A stretch of 64,000 nt of DNA from Platerodrilus igneus (Eukaryota > Arthropoda > Insecta > Coleoptera > Lycidae). Made by a program: the position numbers and the translations under genes. How positions within the stretch are numbered: position 1 is the first letter of the stretch; the number at the start of each line of letters is the position of its first letter. The stretch covers positions 3,720,001-3,784,000 of the forward strand of contig JARFIW010001458.1 in NCBI GenBank assembly GCA_036346225.1, in the 5' to 3' direction. A model generated the notes under the pieces. That model was not told the origin of the DNA. It made no database searches and saw nothing but the letters and a program-made list of their open reading frames with translations. Shown piece by piece: positions 57,072 through 64,000 of this stretch.

Positions 57072-58467
57072 ATGCAGAGAAAGGAGTGGTTAAGGAGTCA
57101 AGGAGTGGAAATTGGAAGTGACGATAGTGCATTGTGTGGGAAAAATTCGAAAATGGAAGAAGCAGGAGGCAGTAGAGATCAGTCGAGGACGGAATCAGGG
57201 ATCAAGGAAACGAGATGATAATGAGAATGCTAGAGAGGATGAATGAAGAATCGAATAGAGCGAGGGAGGAGTCTAACAGAAAATTAGAACTGCTAAGCGA
57301 TGAATCTAATAGAGCTAGGAGGAGTCCAACCAAAATTAGAGCAGATAAGCGGGAAAATTGAGCAGTCGACTAAAGAATTTACAGAGTTTAAAAATAGTCT
57401 TACCATAAAAATGGGGAGGTTGAAAATAGGGTTGAAAAAATGAGCGTGATATTACAGGTCTTCGACAGGAAATGGGACATTTAAGGTCCGAAGTACGCAT
57501 TTTTTGTGAAGAAGAGATTAATATAAAAATGACTGAAGTGACGGACTCATGTAGGGATCAGTTAGGCAGGGTAGAACGCGAAGTTAGTAGTATCAAATAC
57601 AACATGTCAAATTTAACGGGGGATGGTCCCAGATTTTCTACAGGTGGAGTATCATTGGACCAACACATGAAGTTTTATGGTGATAACAGGGTAAATCCAC
57701 AAATTTTTATTAATAGTGTAAGAAATCTAGTGGGAAATTTATTTGACGAACAGACTAAACTGAATACGATAAAGGCTTTATTAAAGGACAACGCGGAAGC
57801 ATGGTACAATCTAGTAGGACAGGACATAGACACGTATCAGGACTTTGAAAACAAATTTTTACAACATTACTGGAGTGATCACAAACAGGATCAGATTAGG
57901 GACGACTTGATTACAGGAAAATTTAAGGGAGAGTTTTCAGGATCTAGGGAGCAATATGCCATCCGCAAGTACAGTGTGGCCAAACAACTGAATCCACCAT
58001 TGACGGACAGACAGATAATCAAGTACCTATCACGACATTTTGAACTGGAAATTAGACAACACGTGGCCTTACAAAACATCACAGAACGGAAGACATTTTT
58101 AGAGTATTTGCAGAGATATGACGATGTATGTGTTGGACGGACAAGAGAGATACGAGAACGAAACGTTAACACAGTTAGGTTTGACAACAGGACACCGAAT
58201 TATCCGAGACGGCCTGACTACAACAGAAATTTTCGACCGAATTGGGAACGACGAGGACAGGAATACAGGAGCAATAGCGCGACTAGGGGACCGACGCCAA
58301 GACCTAGTTACACGAGACAGAACAGTTTACCGGAAGTAAACAGGACTGTGACCAGCACGCCGAATAGAGATAGGGACACGGATATTAACACGAGTAGGAC
58401 GTACACACAGGTTGTAGAAGGACAACCAGGACCAAGCACGGAAAACAGGATGGGACAGGATTTTTAG
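57072..58467 (+). CDS. gag: Gypsy element B copy 2, gag
   Basis: Gag of the young element. An N-terminal part from ATG 57072 (MQRKEWLRSQGVE...SRDQSRTES) is interrupted by frameshifts up to 57470, several in homopolymers. From 57472 the frame is open for 331 codons: coiled-coil start, capsid core with KFYGDNRVNPQIFINSV, ALLKDNAEAWYNLVGQD, YWSDHKQDQIRDDLI, PPLTDRQIIKYLSRHFELE, then an Arg/Thr/Pro-rich nucleocapsid-like tail without CCHC knuckles. Given the near-identical LTRs, some frameshifts may be sequencing errors. Confidence 0.85.
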
Positions 58468-59109
58468 AACGTGACAGACCACTAGATTTCTGTGTAAATG
58501 TATACGAACATCCACGTGAATTTTTCAAAATTGAGGAGGAAGTAGAGCCAGAAACTGAGGAAAAATTATGTTTGCCAATTATTAATTTAGAAATTTTGAG
58601 AATAATGTAGAAGTATTACTTGATACAGGGGCAGAGGCGAGTTTAATATCGGAGGAATTCGTCAGCAAAATTAGGGATAAGGTTTGTGATAGAATTATGC
58701 CTATAAAGCGTAGCCATTTGGTAGCTCCAAATAAAAAGAAGTTTGCTGTAGTAAATAGTGTTGTGGTGCTTAGGATAGATATAGGAGATTTTAGCTGTGA
58801 ACAGGAGTTTGTAATTGTACCTGGACTGAAGTTTCAGAGCATTTTAGGTGTTGACTGTATGATGAAGTTAGGGGTTTTGATAGATATGGAAAGGAAGGTA
58901 ATAAGGATTAAGGATAGGGTAGTGCCATGGAAGGGCAGTTATGAAGTCACAGAGGATGACACGGGGTTTAGTATTAATGTAGTAGAGGTAGAGGATGATG
59001 AGGCTAAACAGATCAACACAATAAGATGTCCAGAGGATAGGAGAGTAGAGGTTCAAGCTTTAGTACAAGAAAATGCAGAATTAGTGGGGGTAGAAGCAGC
59101 ATATCGGGA
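58468..59109 (+). CDS. pol: Gypsy element B copy 2, aspartic protease
   Basis: VEVLLDTGAEASLISEEFV at 58610-58665 gives an intact D-T-G active site; the fold continues with VVVLRIDIGDFSCEQEFVI, FQSILGVDCMMKLGVLID (58740-58890). The frame is joined to the following region at 58697-59503. A frameshift lies between gag (ending 58467) and the DTG motif, as expected for either a programmed or accidental shift. Confidence 0.78.
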
Positions 59110-59503
59110 GCAGGTGAAGGCAGAATTAATTTTGACGAGGTTAAGTGGCAAGTTTGTTTTTAATAAAGTAGATTTAAGGAATTTATTCTGGCGGATTCCA
59201 TTACACAAAAATTCTAGAAGGTACGTAGGATTTTCCATAGAGGGAAAAATCGATAATTGTAAAGTAGTATCGTTTGGTTTGTCGGCAGAAAAGGAAATAA
59301 GAATAAATAAGAAACAGACAAGTGTAGGGACTGAAAAAGAAGTGATATTTAAGAGTCAGGATAAGAGGGATGATAAGTTTATGGTATGTGAGATAATAGA
59401 GATGTTAAGTATAGATATAGAAGGGGGAGAGATAGGAATGAAGAGTATTAGGTTGGTGAGAAGAAAGACTTGGAGGGTCAAGAAGAGAGTTAGATTTAAA
59501 TAG
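59110..59503 (+). CDS. pol: Gypsy element B copy 2, collapsed RT fragment with basic C-terminus
   Basis: After a short linker (AAYREQVKAELILTRLSG) the frame enters RT at VDLRNLFWRIPLHKNSRRY and VVSFGLS, then leaves it: no YxDD box, RNase H or integrase. It ends in an acidic/basic stretch finishing RLVRRKTWRVKKRVRFK. The same collapsed arrangement and basic end occur in copy 1 (48500-48870). The 268-codon frame 58697-59503 is uninterrupted. Confidence 0.75.
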
Positions 59504-60037
59504 GATAGGGATAGAATAGGTGTAGATAGAAGAGTAGAAGTAAGTGGTTATAGAAAATAAAGCTAGGTATAGGATAAATATGGGAGATAATTAGGAATAG
59601 GTTTAGGATGAGGATAAAGAGTAAATGTAGGAAGAAAATAAGATAGGTTAAGTATAGATATTTCATATAAGATTAGTGGAGAGTTAGGAATAGAGTAAGA
59701 GTAGGATAGGCATATAGGATTAGGTAGGGGGAAGTAAAGTATAGTGAAGATTAGTTAAAAGTTAGGAATATGATAGGTATATAGGATGTATATAGGATTA
59801 GATGGATAAGTAGGATGAAGTTAGGAATAATTTCAGTTTATAGAAGTAGGTGAGAGTTAGGAATAGGATAGGGATATAGGATAGGTGTAAATATTTTTTC
59901 GATTGGAGACAAAGTAGGTAAGTTAGATAGATAAGGATAGAGAGATAGGCAAAATTTTGTAAAGATTTTTGGCAGTCTAAATATTTGATATTTGCATTCA
60001 AATAAGTGGGATTATTTGTATTCAAATAGGGGGAAAA
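59504..60037 (+). repeat. Purine-rich tail with AGGATAGG-type repeats and polypurine tract
   Basis: About 500 bp with loosely repeated GGATAGGTATAGGAT words, nearly free of C on the plus strand, ending in AATAGGGGGAAAA (60027-60037) right before the 3' LTR, the position of the polypurine tract that primes plus-strand synthesis. Confidence 0.8.
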
Positions 60038-62299
60038 TACTCATATTTAGACCAGGGTAGAAAATTAAATAATCAAATCAAATAATTTTAATTACCGTGT
60101 ATAAGGAATTTCATTAAATAATACGCTTTATTAAAACCTTGAAGCATAAATAAACTCGGTCGTTTCAGTAAAATAAGAAATTTAAATTATCTATAAGACG
60201 CTTTACATCAAAAGAAGCAGTATTGAAAAGCGCAGTGGATAATTTAATTATTCCTAAACAAATGGAAATTACGTGCAAAATTTATATTAATGAACTCTAT
60301 TTTAAATAACTGGTATTAAACAAAACGTACGGATAATAATTTGTATTCGCTAAAATGAAAGGATGGAAATCAATTTTAATTGGAGTTAATTGAACCATTA
60401 TTAATAATAAGCATAAAACTTGTAAAACCCAATAATAGTCAAATCGTAGGAAGGTTATTTAAAATGTTACGTTTGAACACCCCTGCGTGTTTTTAAAAGG
60501 CAATTTCAAGTTAATTTGTTTGGATAAACATGTTGATTCTAAGGATATTGGAAACGATCAGATGCTTTAGCAGGAAATACAGAACACCTGCGTATTTTTA
60601 AAAAAGCTCATTCTGCGTAAATTTGGCAAATAATTAATGTTTCAAAGAATCTTGGAGAAACCGGGACTTAGTATTTACGAGAATGTGCGATACGGGTTTA
60701 TTAAACCCAGATAACAGTCCGCGTGGACTAAAATATAATCGATAATAAAGTATATCAAGTTGCACCAATAAGAACACGGTAGAGAAGGAAAAAGAAAATG
60801 CGTCAAGCAAAGACACATATTGTAAAAGGGCGGGATTTAAGCAACGTCAAGGGGTTGCGATTGGTTAAAAATAGGATGCATATATCAGAGGTAGAACAAC
60901 AATTTCTGTATAAAAGTAATTAGTTTTTTCGGACAACTTTGCGGGCCGTGTTGAAATTTTCTGAGATCTCAATGGGGTGAGGACTAAATTCATAAAAATC
61001 GACGTGCAGGCTACAGACTGGGAACGTAGAATGAGGAATTCGTTGGAATTACCCGTTTTAGGGAACAAAGCGACGTGTCGGCTATTCGCTATATATACAG
61101 GCGGGAATATGTGTTTCGCTCTCTTAGACTCTTAGACTTTCGACGATTCGATGCGTTAAAAGCTCGTGCATCCGCGACTTGATATTAAACAGTGCATTTT
61201 AGTTTGATTAAATAATTTAAAGTGTGCTAGTATATTTTAGTGACTCAAAATAGTTGGTTATTTTACGTGCTAACATGAATGTACTTCAGTGCACTTAGAT
61301 ACAAGGTAATAAAAGTTTATTATCACGGTACCAATTAGTAAAATTTACAACGACAAATGTATACCCAAAAGTAGGCAGTTTTGGCGTATATTGGTCATAT
61401 TGGTAAAAGGAAGTATGAATTTCTTTGCTATTTTGCGGGGGTGTTAATGACTAAATGGTTCGTAAATGTGTCTGCATCCACTGAACCAGAGGCAGATATA
61501 CACAGATGAGTTCCGGAAAAGCCTAGAAACAACTTTAAATTAATGGTGATGGAGAACATTTTAAAGCGTTGACAACTTGAAGCTATAAATAGAATCCGGT
61601 TGGAATGGTGTGATTTACAAAGGGACGATTACACTGAAGCTACGAGGACAATAACCTTCAGGTAAATTGTACTATTTTGTTTGACATTTTTTGTGTGTAT
61701 TGAATGACTTTATAATTGATTTACTTTAAATGGACATTAGTGGAATTTTTCTAACCATAAAATTTTAATTTTAAGATGAAATTTGCTTGTTTAAGTAAAA
61801 AGGGGTATTTTGTTTTGATGTTCGGGAATAGGATGAAACTTTGGGTAGGTCTTTGAGCTCAATTAGACAAACCTGGTTAATTAACGTAAAGGGTGGTAGA
61901 TGCTCCTTTATACTCAGACTCCGGTCTGCTTATCTTGTTATATTAATTGGTAGGCATCCAACAAGGACTTTAATTTTGGATGCACAGTAAAATGATAATA
62001 AAATTAATCCGGAAATTCTTTTAAAACTGAATTTTATGTTCAAATTTAATTTGAAGATTTAATGTATTCTGAATATTGATGTAAATAGAGTTAACGTTGA
62101 TGTTTGTGGTAGGAATGTGTTGTTTAATTTTTATGATTGAGAATGGAAGTTATCTAGAAGAGCAGCCGAGGCGATTAACAGAAGGAATCAACGGACCAGG
62201 TGATTTAAAAGGTTTCACAGCATTCTTGACGCCCAAACTGTGGGGCTCGAATGTTTTTTTTTAAAGGGCCAGTACCTAGAGATATGAGAGGTTTCACAG

Positions 62300-62301
<2 letters not shown>
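60038..62301 (+). repeat. 3' LTR (2.26 kb) of young Gypsy element B copy 2
   Basis: Second LTR, almost identical to 54662-56928, with the same TATA box (61087-61098) and the same internal LTR-end/primer-site unit (62211-62250). Ends GGTTTCACAGCA at 62301 directly at a (TA)n run. Confidence 0.93.

Positions 62302-62343
<42 letters not shown>
62302..62343. repeat. (TA)n microsatellite
   Basis: About 21 TA units flanking the young element on its right; the left flank (54640-54661) is also TA-rich, so the insertion hit a TA microsatellite. Confidence 0.97.
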
Positions 62344-62347
<4 letters not shown>

Positions 62348-64000
62348 TATGATTAAATCTGGATGAATTCGAGCCCTACCGTTAGGAGCCATTATTTCTG
62401 TGCTTATTCTGAAAGGAAGCCCTAAAAGCCGTGCCCCACTATTTCTACAAACCTGTCTGGACTCACTCCAAACCAACTCCACCAAATTGCTTCTTACTGC
62501 TTTCCCAAGCTGATCTTCATCGACAAGCTCTGTGCACTACCTCGTATGATATACTTACCCCAAACTACACATTCTTTCAATACCTTTATATTACATACAA
62601 CAAAATACAAAAATAAAATAAAATCCTTGGACAAACATACACCCTTTTATTCGTATGACATAAATGATAATTCAGACAATCTCAAAATTTACACTTATAT
62701 TTATAATAAAACATTTCACTCTTTTTTTCAATCTAAATTGTCAGCGAGTTGTTACACTTCAACATTTTTATAGCCAAGTGGATGGGCCTATCGTGAAACC
62801 CTAAATTTACATTTTCTTGGTCTATGGTGAGCTCAGTATAAACCTTTTTCCCTGATATGCATAAAATATTGCATGGTCAAATTACTCTAAAGACCCGTTC
62901 ACTCTTTACATAAAAAATTATTAGTCATGTTTTTATCCACTCAAATAATAATAGAAAATTGTCTTTTATATACAGTAATCAAATTAATTTTTAGTTCATA
63001 AAATTTTTATTACATAATTCTAATCACACATAGTTTTGTAACACAATTCCAGCACAATAAAACAAAATTCGTTACCTGGTGTGTTCTTTGGACGCACCAC
63101 TTGATTAGATAACCTCCACCAAACTCATGTTCTTGGATGTCCTCCAATTTCTCACTCCTACACGGACAGCAACTCCATCTCAACTCATTCATCCAGTTCC
63201 CCCAGTTATTAGTGGATGCTTTTCATACTACCATTCCTCTAAATCCAAATTTTGCCTCCGTCTCAATTTAACGTGCCACAAGCACTCTCGTTCAAGAAAT
63301 ACTTGGTTTGCTTACTTCAGTAGCATCCTATCTTTACTCGTACAATTATTTATAATATTTTATTTTCAGCCCGTTTAACTCTTTAGCACCAACTCGTGCA
63401 TTTATAACACTTGTAAGAATATACGGCGGACTGTGCTATGTCGCGGTTTTTAATTTTAAATTAAGATGTCTTCTCGATGCTACTTAGTGTACTCGAAGCG
63501 AATTAGAAAATTAGGAGACCTCTTCCACCCCTGGCAAGAGCTTCTATAATTTTCAAACCCTTTCTCTAGTCACGTAATTCGACAGTCTACGCTGAACCAT
63601 CGCACCCGCCACAAACAATTCTCCAAATTCCTGCACTCAAAACACAACAAACTTTTTAAAACTCAGAATTTCTCTCGTTCTACCACGACTTTACTACGTA
63701 AAACTATTTACCAGTTGCAACCGTCGACGAGTACCCAGAAAATCATTCTTCTCCATTTACTCTAACAACCTCCAAAACACGCCCATAGTGCCCGCGTTTC
63801 TATTCTCCTTGTAGTCATGCGTTCATAACCTCAATTTTCTGTCTCACTATTGTTTTCCTACTTTCATAGAGCCCCACTATTGCCCTGCTGTCTACGATTA
63901 CTATTACCTCCCTAAATGTGCGCTTTGAAAATCGATATCGTCGACAAACATATTGCATCTTTGTTTCACCCATTTGTTTTTAAAATATACTCGTCTGTCA
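62344..64000 (-). repeat. Related LTR fragment, minus orientation
   Basis: On the minus strand a primer-site-like ATGGCTCC then TAACGGTAGGGCTCGAA lies at 62392-62368, so the LTR would extend to the right from about 62395. Its 62780-63100 part matches 53850-54200 inverted. No coding sequence seen to the window end; open stretches of about 60-80 codons show no domain. Confidence 0.5.

Overview
The window is a heavily transposon-loaded, AT-rich stretch of arthropod (most likely insect) nuclear DNA. Evidence for this is spliced host-type genes, a unc79 homologue in exons, and a transposon set typical of insects: Ty3/Gypsy elements including an env-bearing errantivirus-like one, BEL/Pao, R1/I-like and craniofacial-development-protein-2-like LINEs, Penelope-like elements (PLEs), an irritans-type mariner, hAT, and a tRNA-derived SINE. 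Nearly every element is broken by stops, frameshifts, deletions or nested insertions.

Layout. 1-6480: errantivirus-like Gypsy element on the minus strand (env, integrase, RNase H/RT, protease, gag). 8065-14010: R1/I-like LINE on the minus strand, split by a 1.4 kb LTR-like insertion. 14011-19110: AT-rich, gene-poor, with tandem repeats and a relic of a multicopy protein family (16995-17480). 19111-21360: the only convincing host block, a two-exon gene for a 91-residue membrane protein (minus) divergent from five 5' exons of unc79 (plus). 21470-24200: cfdp2-type LINE (minus). 24200-28830: another Gypsy element (minus) carrying two SINEs. 28850-31220: microsatellites and LINE 3' ends. 31270-33830: PLE fragments, one with a hammerhead-ribozyme-like motif, interrupted by a mariner fragment. 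34640-37266: hAT relic and a spliced DDE transposase. 37630-39650: second copy of the first Gypsy element. 40360-45390: nearly full-length BEL/Pao element (plus). 45560-48490: cfdp2-type LINE (plus). 48500-64000: a cluster of one unusual Gypsy family: a minus copy (48540-51260 plus LTR-like sequence), LTR fragments on both strands, and a very young plus copy at 54662-62301 with two 2.26 kb LTRs that differ mainly by homopolymer indels.

The most interesting signal is this last family. Two diverged copies share the same collapsed reverse transcriptase joined to a basic C-terminal tail, and both duplicate the LTR end plus primer-binding site at about 72-78 bp spacing. The young copy therefore looks like a recently mobilised non-autonomous gag-bearing retrotransposon that needs a helper. 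Other points: cfdp2-type LINE copies carry a second degenerate copy of their own ORF end in the 3' UTR, and unc79 runs 282 codons across five phase-matched exons (one intron only 31 nt) before an early stop.
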